From assembly GCF_019635935.1 (NCBI RefSeq), contig NZ_JAHBYN010000001.1:1364001-1428000 (forward strand): a stretch of 64,000 bases of DNA. Direction: 5' to 3'. Shown one piece after another: positions 56,030 to 63,433 of this stretch. The notes under the pieces were generated by a model. It made no database searches, was not told the DNA's origin, and was given only the letters and a program-made list of their open reading frames with translations. The stretch comes from Parvibaculum sp. GTDB taxonomy: Bacteria; Pseudomonadota; Alphaproteobacteria; Parvibaculales; Parvibaculaceae. The position numbers were made by a program, and so were the translations under genes. The number at the start of each line of letters is the position of its first letter. Position 1 is the stretch's first letter.

Positions 56030-56866
56030 ATGACAGACCGAGAAATCAAAGGAACACTGCCGCTCGGCGCCGTGGCCGGCTGGAGCGAGGGGCTCGCTGG
56101 CGCACTCGCAGCGACGGAGGTTCATGCCAGCGCCGCGAGGCTCGCCGAAGGGCTGCGGCACTTCGTGCCCGACACCCAGATCTATATCGGCTTCTACCGC
56201 AGCGACATGCCGCCGGTCATCGTCGATGTCGATGGACATGATGAATGGAACGATGGATACACGGACGGCAAATACTTGCTCGATCCGACCTATGATCAGT
56301 TTCTCGCCCGCGCGGAAAGCGTCTGCCTCTCGCCCAAGGAAATGTTCCCGCCCGACTTCCGGAAGAGCGACTACTACCTCTCCTACTATCGACCTTATGG
56401 CATGGTCGACGAAATTTGCTACCTCCTCTATCTCGACACCGACCTTGCCGGATACGTCTCGCTGATGCGGCTTGCGGACAATGCCCCTTTCAGTGCGGTT
56501 GAATACCGGCGGCTTGCCGCTGTTCTGCCGGCGATCGAAACCGCGGCAACGCATTTCTGGTCGCTGCTCGACCGAAAAAGCAGTTCCGACGACGACAGAT
56601 CGCTCCAGCTCCATCAGCTTCTCTCAACCGCGTACCGGCGCTTCGGCGGCGACAGCCTCAGCGAACGCGAGAAGGAGGTGACAAACCTTCTGTTGAAGGG
56701 CCTGCCGCCGAAGGCGGTCGGCCGTATGCTCGGCATCGCGCCGGGAACGGTTCGCAACCACATCAAGCGTATCTATGTGAAGCTCGACGTGCGCTCGCAG
56801 GCCGAACTTTTGGCGCTCTTCTTCGAAACGCTGGACGAGGCGCTGTCTCATCGCAGCGAGAGCTGA
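56030..56866 (+). CDS. LuxR-family transcriptional regulator
   Basis: A 278-residue regulator. Residues 1-200 form a GAF-like or sensory domain without a recognised ligand site. Residues 208-272 are a LuxR helix-turn-helix (SLSEREKEVTNLLLKGLPPK, then RNHIKRIYVKLDVRSQAELL). It lies between divergent halves of the catabolic cluster: the aminotransferase operon on the left and the Rieske gene on the right (81 bases after), so it probably activates both. Confidence 0.88.
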   Translation: MTDREIKGTLPLGAVAGWSEGLAGALAATEVHASAARLAEGLRHFVPDTQIYIGFYRSDMPPVIVDVDGHDEWNDGYTDGKYLLDPTYDQFLARAESVCLSPKEMFPPDFRKSDYYLSYYRPYGMVDEICYLLYLDTDLAGYVSLMRLADNAPFSAVEYRRLAAVLPAIETAATHFWSLLDRKSSSDDDRSLQLHQLLSTAYRRFGGDSLSEREKEVTNLLLKGLPPKAVGRMLGIAPGTVRNHIKRIYVKLDVRSQAELLALFFETLDEALSHRSES

Positions 56867-56947
56867 GACCCGTCCTAACTGGGGCATATGGCGGTTATGA
56901 AGCCGCCGCTAGCCTTCGCCGGAAATGGCCGCGCGAGGGAGGCAACG

Positions 56948-57970
56948 ATGTCCGAAACCATTTCCATGCCCTGTCCGGAAACGCTGCCCGCCGCGTGGTA
57001 CTGGAGCGACGAGGCGTGGCAGGTCGAACGCCGGGAAATCTGGGCGAAGCACTGGTTCCTGATCGGGCGCGCCGCGCAATTCGACGCGGCAGGCGACTAT
57101 GTGTCGGCAACGCTGGCGGGCTACCCCATATTCGCGATCAAAGGGCGGGACGGCATCGTTCGCGCCTTCCACAATGCCTGCCGGCACCGCGCCTCGCCAC
57201 TGGTGCAGGAATGCGCGGGCCACACCGACCGGCTCGCCTGTCCTTATCACCGCTGGCTCTACGACTTCGAAGGGCGGCTGCGCGGTGCTCCGACCATGGA
57301 AATCGACAAGGACAAGTATGGGCTCTTTCCGGTCCGTTGCGAGAGCTGGCGCGGGCTCGTGTTCGTGTCTCTCGACCCCGCCGTTCCGCTCGAAAGTTGG
57401 CTTGAGGATATAGCGACGGCGGCGCTGCGCTATCCGCTGGAAGAGATGCAGATCGCGCGCGAATTCACCATCGAGGCGGATGTGAACTGGAAGACTTACG
57501 GCGACAACTATGCCGAGGCATGGCACATCCCGACGATCCATCCGGGGCTCAATGAATCCATCGACATGGCGAGCTATAAAATCACGACGATGGGACACAC
57601 GCTGCAAAGCCACATGGCGGATGCGCGCGACGGCGGCAAGACGGACGGTTTCTGGGTATGGCGGCTGCCGGGGCTTTTTTTCAATATGTACAACTGGGGG
57701 ATGAACGTCGCACAGCTCGAGCCCACAGGCCCGCGCAGCATGCGCCTTACCTATCGCTATTTCGTGAAGGATCTCGATCCGGCAAAGCAAGAGGAGCGCG
57801 ACGCGCTGATCGACTGGGCCTATATGGTCGCCAAGGAAGACATCGACATCTGCATTGCCGTGCAGAGGAATCTCGAAGCGGGCATCTACGACCGGGGGCG
57901 GCTCTCACCCGTCCATGAAAACGGTGTCATCCAGTTTCAGGAACTGGTGGCCGCGGCGCATCGCGGGTGA
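56948..57970 (+). CDS. Rieske [2Fe-2S] oxygenase
   Basis: A 340-residue oxygenase. Rieske ligands are Cys78-x-His80 (CRHRASPL) and Cys98-x2-His101 (CPYHRW). The mononuclear iron motif is DNYAEAWHIPTIH with His193 and His198. Short length and layout fit homo-oligomeric Rieske oxygenases such as betaine or carnitine type demethylases/monooxygenases. GAGGGAGGC precedes the ATG at 56948. No reductase is next to it. It is last of the catabolic cluster before the AbiE genes. Confidence 0.88.
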   Translation: MSETISMPCPETLPAAWYWSDEAWQVERREIWAKHWFLIGRAAQFDAAGDYVSATLAGYPIFAIKGRDGIVRAFHNACRHRASPLVQECAGHTDRLACPYHRWLYDFEGRLRGAPTMEIDKDKYGLFPVRCESWRGLVFVSLDPAVPLESWLEDIATAALRYPLEEMQIAREFTIEADVNWKTYGDNYAEAWHIPTIHPGLNESIDMASYKITTMGHTLQSHMADARDGGKTDGFWVWRLPGLFFNMYNWGMNVAQLEPTGPRSMRLTYRYFVKDLDPAKQEERDALIDWAYMVAKEDIDICIAVQRNLEAGIYDRGRLSPVHENGVIQFQELVAAAHRG

Positions 57971-58091
57971 TGCGGCCTGTCTACGCGCCGAGCCGCCCAA
58001 CCCGGATGTCCCCGCCATTCGCAGTCCTGGTGTTATGCAGAGACAGCCAGCCGCAACGCGGAAGCGGGACGCCCGGGAGCGAGCGATCAGA

Positions 58092-58841
58092 CTAGGGCGT
58101 GCCGCCTGATACCTCGTCCAGACGCGGTCCCTGTTCGTATTCGTCCGCCAGCGCACGCAGCGCGCCGATCAGCGCCTCAAAGGTCCGCGGCCCATCGGAA
58201 ATCATGCCCTCAAATCCCGGATCAGTTGACGGCAAGCGAACCGGAAGGAGACGGAGACGCACGCCCTCCCAGTCGGTTCGAGCCTCGGTCATCGCATATC
58301 CCGCAAGCTCTTTCATGCTGTGGTGTCCGCCCGACAGGTAGAACCACAAATCGAATAGATCACGCGACGTCGTACGCTTCATGATGAGCCTGGACTTCAT
58401 TGCGAAGAGCGCCGGCGAGGACAGGATCGCAATTTCTCCATACCGAGCGCCGACATGCGTCTTCGTAAACGCGATCTGCGCCGCATCGTGTTCGGCAAAG
58501 AAGGTCAGCTTGACTTTCCCCACAGTGTAGTTCTGCTGATAATCGGCAAGCGCGTTTCCACCTTCATTCTCGAAGTCCTCGATCGCCTCCTCGCGGATCG
58601 CCAGGAGCGGTTTTTCAAAAGCAGTCTCGATCCGCTGAAGAAGCGTATCCAGCGCACGCCGGGGAAGTTTCGGCGTCAACGAATAGAAATCGAGATCCTC
58701 GCTCCGACGATGCCCGTGGTGAAGCGTGATAGCCGTGCCGACGGTCAACACAAACCGGCCGTTCATTTCCGGCTGAGCTGCGAAAAACTCGAACAACCCC
58801 CGCGTGTCCGGTGGCAATTTATCGAGATGCAGATCGGTCAT
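58092..58841 (-). CDS. AbiEii-type nucleotidyltransferase toxin
   Basis: A 249-residue protein of the AbiEii/AbiGii nucleotidyltransferase group. VGTAITLHHGHRRSEDLDFY carries the Gly-Thr loop and the Asp49-x-Asp51 metal pair. KSRLIMKRTTSRDLFDLWFYL is the conserved Lys/Asp region. Such toxins with an AbiEi-like antitoxin form a type IV toxin-antitoxin and phage-exclusion system; AbiEii transfers nucleotides to target RNA. ATG at 58841 overlaps the antitoxin gene by 23 bases. A broken copy lies at 46430-46668. Confidence 0.85.
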   Translation of the reverse strand: MTDLHLDKLPPDTRGLFEFFAAQPEMNGRFVLTVGTAITLHHGHRRSEDLDFYSLTPKLPRRALDTLLQRIETAFEKPLLAIREEAIEDFENEGGNALADYQQNYTVGKVKLTFFAEHDAAQIAFTKTHVGARYGEIAILSSPALFAMKSRLIMKRTTSRDLFDLWFYLSGGHHSMKELAGYAMTEARTDWEGVRLRLLPVRLPSTDPGFEGMISDGPRTFEALIGALRALADEYEQGPRLDEVSGGTP

Positions 58842-59295
58842 CCGCCCGCGCCATTCTGAGAAGACCCGCGCGCACATTGGCAATGATTTCCTCATCGCGT
58901 CGCGCAACCCCGGGCGATATCTCGTTGTCCGCACGCAGCTCGCTCAGGGTCATGTCCGCTCGCTTCAGTCCAAGGCTCAAGCAAAGCGCCGCCAGATCGT
59001 CAAAGCTCGGCTGCGCCAGCGTAAGCCTCAGAACCTTGTCGTCGGATGCGCCGCCCGGTGTGCTCCATGCCCGTGCATGCATCTGCCGCCCAACAGCGCG
59101 TCCCAGGCGAAGCCACACGCCCCGGTCGATTTTCTCCAGAAAGCCCTCCTCCTCCAGCCGCCTGAGCGCGCGGCCGACCTGATCGTAGCCACCCAACCGC
59201 TCAAGATCGCGCCGCCGGACAATCCGGCGACGGCCGACGGCCTTGAGAATGCGATGCGCCAGAGATCCGTTTTTCATGGAGAACCAATACGACAT
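58819..59295 (-). CDS. AbiEi-like antitoxin, winged-helix (DUF6088 type)
   Basis: A 158-residue protein. The N-terminal winged-helix domain (LERLGGYDQVGRALRRLEEE, then FLEKIDRGVWLR) binds the promoter in AbiEi systems. The rest includes LAALCLSLGLKRADMTLSEL. ATG at 59295 is preceded by AAAGAAAAG; an ATG at 59277 is also possible. First gene of the pair, with an A+T-rich upstream region likely to hold its promoter. Confidence 0.82.
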   Translation of the reverse strand: MSYWFSMKNGSLAHRILKAVGRRRIVRRRDLERLGGYDQVGRALRRLEEEGFLEKIDRGVWLRLGRAVGRQMHARAWSTPGGASDDKVLRLTLAQPSFDDLAALCLSLGLKRADMTLSELRADNEISPGVARRDEEIIANVRAGLLRMARADDRSASR

Positions 59296-59310
59296 TTACG
59301 GCTTTTCTTT

Positions 59311-59317
59311 AAATATA
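59311..59317 (-). promoter_or_regulatory. Possible -10 region of the AbiE operon
   Basis: On the minus strand an A+T-rich TGTATATATTT stands out 16-26 bases before the antitoxin start, in contrast with the G+C-rich flanks. It could be an extended -10. No convincing -35 was found. Confidence 0.35.
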
Positions 59318-59369
59318 TACAAAGCATTAGAAAACCGGCCGTTCCCTCGCGGCGGCAGAGGACGAAGGA

Positions 59370-60113
59370 TCAGCCCTCGACCAACCGCGCGTTGGGCGAC
59401 CAGATCGGATTCGCGATCGCGTCGACCCGTTCGATGATGCGTTCCCTGGATCTGATTTCGTCGGAGATGGCCTTGTCACCGGGCCTCTTTGAAAGTTTGC
59501 GCTCAAGCACCTCAATCTCCTCGACCAGTTGGCAGCGCAACTTGTCGCGGGTGGCCATCTGCTTCTTTTCCTTCTCCGTCATCGGACCGCGGACCGTGAG
59601 TACGCCGGTGCGGGGATCAAAGTGAATATCGTCCGGATGCGGCACCATCTCGGGTGGTTCGATCCCAAGTTCCTCGCACTGATCGATATCCTTTTGTCCA
59701 TCAAGCTTGTATTGGATCAACACCTCGACAAGCCGCGCCGTATCCGCTCTCGCCGCCGCCTCGGCCGCTAACAACAACTCGAATAGCAACTTCGTCGCGC
59801 GAAAGTTCCCTTTCGCGCTTGACAGCGCCAGGCTTCTGATCGCCGCCTGGATGACCGGCATCTCAACCGTCTTGTCACCGTCGCGCACCACGATCGTTCG
59901 ATGAACCTCTTCGAGCAACATGCGCTTGACGGGCTCGTCCTCGATACGTTCCAGAACGGGTGGGCGCGACATCTTTTTCGGCCTTCCCCGCGGGTTTCCC
60001 GACCGGCCTTTCTTGAAGCGCGACGCGACCGGCGGCCGGCCGTAACCTACCTCGTAGGCCCCCTCTTTCGGCGTCGTAGCCCGAGGCTCGTCCCGCGGAT
60101 TTTTCCGGCTCAT
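59370..60113 (-). CDS. DUF5681 protein
   Basis: A 247-residue protein. YEVGYGRPPVASRFKKGRSG then NPRGRPKK is the DUF5681 signature, a basic region found in phage- and mobile-element-linked proteins near terminases or DNA methyltransferases. The C-terminal half is helical and charged (MTEKEKKQMATRDKLRCQLV). Role unknown. It lies 44 bases downstream of the methyltransferase gene on the same strand. Confidence 0.85.
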   Translation of the reverse strand: MSRKNPRDEPRATTPKEGAYEVGYGRPPVASRFKKGRSGNPRGRPKKMSRPPVLERIEDEPVKRMLLEEVHRTIVVRDGDKTVEMPVIQAAIRSLALSSAKGNFRATKLLFELLLAAEAAARADTARLVEVLIQYKLDGQKDIDQCEELGIEPPEMVPHPDDIHFDPRTGVLTVRGPMTEKEKKQMATRDKLRCQLVEEIEVLERKLSKRPGDKAISDEIRSRERIIERVDAIANPIWSPNARLVEG

Positions 60114-60157
60114 GCTCTCATGCTCTCGATCGTTTTGAGGTGATCAGAATGAACGCG

Positions 60158-61504
60158 TTACAGAGCCGTGTCGGTCGCCGAGCGTGCCAACTCGCCTGAG
60201 ACCCGGCGTCGCTTCGCGATCGCATCAAAGGTCTCGCCTGTTTCAGCATTGATCGCATCGTCATGGGCAAATATCTGCCAGCGGCGAACAATCCGGTCGA
60301 CATAGACGGGATCGAGTTCCGCCAGAAACGCCCGGCGGCCGGTCTTGTGTGCCGCCATCAGCGTCGAGCCGCTGCCCCCGAAAGGATCGAGAACGATATC
60401 GCCCCGCCTCGATACATCCTTGATGGCATCGGCAATCATGCCGACAGGCTTGACGGTCGGATGAAGCGCCAGCTCGTCCAGACGACCCGCCTTCAGCGTA
60501 TTGACGCCCTTGTATTCCCAGACATTCGTTCGATAGCGACCATGCTGGCCAAGCTCGAAATTGTTGACATGGGCGGCACTCCCCTTCTTGAAGACCAGAA
60601 CCAGCTCGTGGCGGGAGCGATAGAACGTCCCCATACCGCCATTGTCCTTGACCCAGACACAGAGGTTTTTGAGTTCGGTATAGGCCGCCTCGCCGCTCGC
60701 CATGATTTCCGGCAGGTGGCGCCAGTCCATGCAGATGAAGTGGATCGAACCTTCCGCGCTTTGATCGGCAAGATGACGAAAGGCCGTTTCGAGGAAGCCG
60801 GTGAACTCGGCACGCGACATCTCGCCCGACGCCATCGCAAACTCGCGATGCCTGATCGCGCCTAACCCGCCGACATTGCCATCGATGGGGACATTATAGG
60901 GCGGGTCCGTGAAGACCATGCCGGCCTTCTCGCCTGCCATCAGACGCCGATAGGTATCCGCCTCAAGCGCGTTGCCGCATATCAGGCGATGCTTTCCAAG
61001 CAGCCAGATATCGCCAGCGCAGGAGACCGCGTGCTCCTCCTCCAGCGGCGGCAATAGATCATCTGCCGGATCACCTGGCTCCTCGGGGTTCAACCCCTCA
61101 ATCAGGTTGTCAATTTCCGGGATCGAGAAACCCGTAATGCTGATCTCGAAATCATCGTCGATCTCAAGCAGGCCCTGGAGCTCCTCGGCCAGAATCTCCT
61201 CGTCCCAACCCGCATTGAGCGCCAGCTTGTTGTCGGCAAGCACGTAAGCTTTCTTTTGCGCAACCGTCATATTCGCGAGCCGAACGCATGGCACCTGCTC
61301 CATCTTCAGCAATCGCGCCGCCTCGACGCGACCGTGGCCGGCAAGAATGGCGTTCTCGTCATCGATCAGCACCGGATTTGTAAAGCCGAAGACGCGGATG
61401 CTCTCGGCAATCTGACCGACCTGCTTGCGCGAATGCGTACGGGCATTGCGCGCCCAGGGACGCAAATCATCAGGTGCAATCTCCTCACAAGCCAACCGCT
61501 TCAT
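60158..61504 (-). CDS. DNA methyltransferase with N-terminal ParB-like domain
   Basis: A 448-residue protein. Residues 1-135 are ParB/sulfiredoxin-like (NARTHSRKQVGQIAESIRVF, then ILAGHGRVEAARLL). The catalytic domain has DPPYN (200-204) and the SAM-binding DPFGGSGSTLMAAH near the C-terminus, in the order of beta-class N6-adenine or N4-cytosine methylases. This ParB-methylase arrangement is common in prophages. GGAGGGGG precedes the ATG at 61504. No restriction enzyme is adjacent, so it is probably an orphan or anti-restriction methylase. Confidence 0.9.
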   Translation of the reverse strand: MKRLACEEIAPDDLRPWARNARTHSRKQVGQIAESIRVFGFTNPVLIDDENAILAGHGRVEAARLLKMEQVPCVRLANMTVAQKKAYVLADNKLALNAGWDEEILAEELQGLLEIDDDFEISITGFSIPEIDNLIEGLNPEEPGDPADDLLPPLEEEHAVSCAGDIWLLGKHRLICGNALEADTYRRLMAGEKAGMVFTDPPYNVPIDGNVGGLGAIRHREFAMASGEMSRAEFTGFLETAFRHLADQSAEGSIHFICMDWRHLPEIMASGEAAYTELKNLCVWVKDNGGMGTFYRSRHELVLVFKKGSAAHVNNFELGQHGRYRTNVWEYKGVNTLKAGRLDELALHPTVKPVGMIADAIKDVSRRGDIVLDPFGGSGSTLMAAHKTGRRAFLAELDPVYVDRIVRRWQIFAHDDAINAETGETFDAIAKRRRVSGELARSATDTAL

Positions 61505-61571
61505 TTTCACCCCCTCCTGCGTATTGCGATGCCAGGTACATGCTTCGTTCTCAGGAAGATTCGCAGGGATG

Positions 61572-61600
61572 TTGCATTGTGTCAATTATTATAGTATAAA
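61572..61600 (+). promoter_or_regulatory. Sigma-70-like promoter of the XRE gene
   Basis: TTGCAT (61572-61577), a 17-base spacer and TATAAA (61595-61600) make a good promoter on the plus strand, in a sharp A+T-rich patch between the methylase and XRE genes. A minus-strand promoter for the methylase should overlap. Confidence 0.6.
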
Positions 61601-61641
61601 ACGTTCGACTAAATGAACAAGCGACGCTTGTTTGTGCTTTT

Positions 61642-61678
61642 CCGGGCGATGCCCGGCAGGAAGACGGGCGATGCCCGG
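61642..61678 (+). repeat. Tandem GC palindromes in the XRE leader
   Basis: CCGGGC-GAT-GCCCGG (61642-61656) is followed by a near copy, CGGGC-GAT-GCCCG (61665-61677), with centres 22 bases apart, about two helical turns. They lie between the promoter and the XRE start, ending just before the ribosome site. They could be two operator half-units for the XRE protein or two small RNA hairpins. Confidence 0.6.
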
Positions 61679-61691
61679 GAAGGAGGACCCG

Positions 61692-62039
61692 ATGGGTCTG
61701 GGACCGAAGATCAGGCAATTGAGAACCGACAGGGATCAATCGCTTCAGCAGGTGGCCGACGCCGTCGGTGTGTCGAAGGCACATATCTGCGAGCTTGAAA
61801 AGGAAAGGGCTGACAATCCATCCATCGCGCTGGTCACGCGCCTGGCGGATCACTTCAACGTGTCGATCCGCTACCTGATCGATGAGGACATGAACGCGCC
61901 CGATGTCGACGACGTGATCGCGCGCATATGCCGGCTGGCACGGAACCTCCATGTACACGAGGTTGCGTTGCTCGACGACATGGTCACCTCCATGCTGAAG
62001 CACAAGGCATCGGTGAGTGAGGGAACGCAGGCCGTCTGA
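61692..62039 (+). CDS. XRE-family transcriptional regulator
   Basis: A 115-residue protein. The helix-turn-helix covers about residues 5-60 (IRQLRTDRDQSLQQVADAVG, then VSKAHICELEKERADNPS). The C-terminal tail (MNAPDVDDVIARICRLARNL) is helical. AAGGAGGA precedes the ATG at 61692. It diverges from the methylase, suggesting control of the mobile region or its own operon. Two palindromes lie in the leader. Confidence 0.88.
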   Translation: MGLGPKIRQLRTDRDQSLQQVADAVGVSKAHICELEKERADNPSIALVTRLADHFNVSIRYLIDEDMNAPDVDDVIARICRLARNLHVHEVALLDDMVTSMLKHKASVSEGTQAV

Positions 62040-62150
62040 TCGCTGGACGGATCCGTGTGCTCGAAAGAACTGGACTTCCCAAGCGGGGCAGGCATCACTC
62101 AGGGCTGTCGGAGAAATTAATCTCTGTACAGACTATTGAGGGGAGGCTTC

Positions 62151-62282
62151 ATGAATCGCGCCCGCCACGACCGGTCGACCCGCGGCCTCGTAGTCGCGGA
62201 AGGCCGCCGCATGAACACACCGGGACTCGACAGGAACGTTCCGGGACCGGGTGGTGCGACGGTAATCTCAGGCACCGTCTAG
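62151..62282 (+). CDS. Small hypothetical protein, 43 residues
   Basis: Starts with ATG after an excellent GGGGAGG site at about 8 bases distance. The product (MNRARHDRSTRGLVVAEGRR at the start) has no recognised domain. It lies 11 bases before the HNH gene, so it may be a leader or a real small protein. Evidence is the ribosome site and position only. Confidence 0.35.
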   Translation: MNRARHDRSTRGLVVAEGRRMNTPGLDRNVPGPGGATVISGTV

Positions 62283-62292
62283 CCGCATAGAA

Positions 62293-62739
62293 ATGTTCCG
62301 GATCGTCCCCCTGACCCCGATTTTCCGGCGCGGCAGCCCGAAGCCTGCCGGAAAGCATCGCAAGGCCGCCACGGGGCGGCAACCGCGCAATCGCGCTCAT
62401 TTTGGGATTATCGCGCTCCTGCCCTGTGCCGTCCCCGGATGCGGTGCACATCCGGTCCACGTCGCCCATATCCGTTTCGCATGTGTTTTGGAAGGCGCCG
62501 CTCACACCGGCAAGGGCATGAAACCCGAGGACTGGCGCGTGCTGCCGCTATGCCCCACCCACCACACCGAAGGGCCGGATGCGCAGCACCGGATGAACGA
62601 GGAGGTCTTCTGGACCTCGCATGGCATCAACCCCTACGCGCTCGCACGTGCACTCTGGAATCTGAGCGGCAGCATCGAGGCAATGCGCTTCCTCGTGACA
62701 CATGCCCCGCAGGTCTTCCCCGCACGCCGGGACCGCTAG
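62293..62739 (+). CDS. HNH / DUF968-like endonuclease-type protein
   Basis: A 148-residue protein. Zinc ligands are likely Cys45, Cys50, Cys87 and His90, and His59 in VHVAHIRF would be the first catalytic His; LPLCPTHHTEG is the second part. This pattern fits HNH-type nucleases of phages and mobile elements (DUF968-like). The ribosome site before the ATG is weak. Part of the phage-like right end. Confidence 0.72.
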   Translation: MFRIVPLTPIFRRGSPKPAGKHRKAATGRQPRNRAHFGIIALLPCAVPGCGAHPVHVAHIRFACVLEGAAHTGKGMKPEDWRVLPLCPTHHTEGPDAQHRMNEEVFWTSHGINPYALARALWNLSGSIEAMRFLVTHAPQVFPARRDR

Positions 62740-63060
62740 CGCATCACCTGATCGCCATCATCCCGGCATGACCACACGGCCAACGCCAGCAAGCCCAGGC
62801 CTGGCGCGAGTGTAACAGCACGTCTTCGGGCAATCATATCCACTGCACCATCGCTTGCCGGACATTCAGGCGAACGACCGGGACACCCCGGAACCGGGCC
62901 GAATTTTCCGCCGCATCTGCCGCGCGTTGGGTCATCGCCTCATCGGATGCTGTTTGTCCCCGCAACTCCCTGCCCCACTGCAACCACCTTCAGTGACTTC
63001 GTTGCTGGCAGTTGTTGCAGGGGGAAACGGGAAGAACGGGGACAAGTCGCCGGACCGCGC
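62740..63060. other. Gap with no confident gene
   Basis: About 320 bases between the HNH gene and the minus-strand XRE gene. A 69-codon plus frame (62855-63064) crosses the inverted repeat at 62952-63046 and has no domain, so I do not call it. Confidence 0.4.
62952..63046. repeat. Long imperfect inverted repeat
   Basis: Arms 62952-62984 and 63014-63046: TTTGTCCCCG faces CGGGGACAAG at the outside, and CTGCAAC (62978-62984) faces GTTGCAG (63014-63020) at the inside, with CCCC/GGGG between. The hairpin could act as terminator, recombination site or replication signal. Confidence 0.5.
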
Positions 63061-63330
63061 CTAGCCGTCGGCCGATGTCGATGCGTCGGCCGGTATCGAG
63101 GCAAGCCGGACCCCGGGCCCGCCCGCGGCATCGGGTGGCGTGAAGGTCACGCCGGCCGCCTCGAGCGCCTGCTGCAGCCGCCAGAGATTGCCGGCATGGC
63201 CTTGGGCGATGCCCGAGCCCCGCTCCATGCGCTGGACGGTCGAGAGGCCGAGCCCCGCCTTCCGGGCGAGGTCGTCGCGCGACCAGTCGAGCAGGCCGCG
63301 GGCGGCACGTATCTGGGCGGAATGGAGCAC
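63061..63330 (-). CDS. Small XRE-like DNA-binding protein
   Basis: An 89-residue protein from a GTG at 63330 (GAGG upstream). QIRAARGLLDWSRDDLARKA and GLGLSTVQRMERGSG form the helix-turn-helix. The C-terminal region is flexible. Proteins of this size act as phage-type regulators. It diverges from the Gp157 gene, 103 bases away. Confidence 0.78.
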   Translation of the reverse strand: MLHSAQIRAARGLLDWSRDDLARKAGLGLSTVQRMERGSGIAQGHAGNLWRLQQALEAAGVTFTPPDAAGGPGVRLASIPADASTSADG

Positions 63331-63433
63331 GGGAAAGGACCTCAAATAAGTCTGATATGACCTGTTTCAGTTGACTTCAGGCGTCCCGATGGCATGGTTC
63401 AGGTCCCTAATGACCGGAAAAGGATCATTTATC

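Noticed and set aside
62855..63064. 69-codon plus frame before the XRE gene
   Set aside because: It crosses the long inverted repeat, lacks a good ribosome site and shows no domain; not called.
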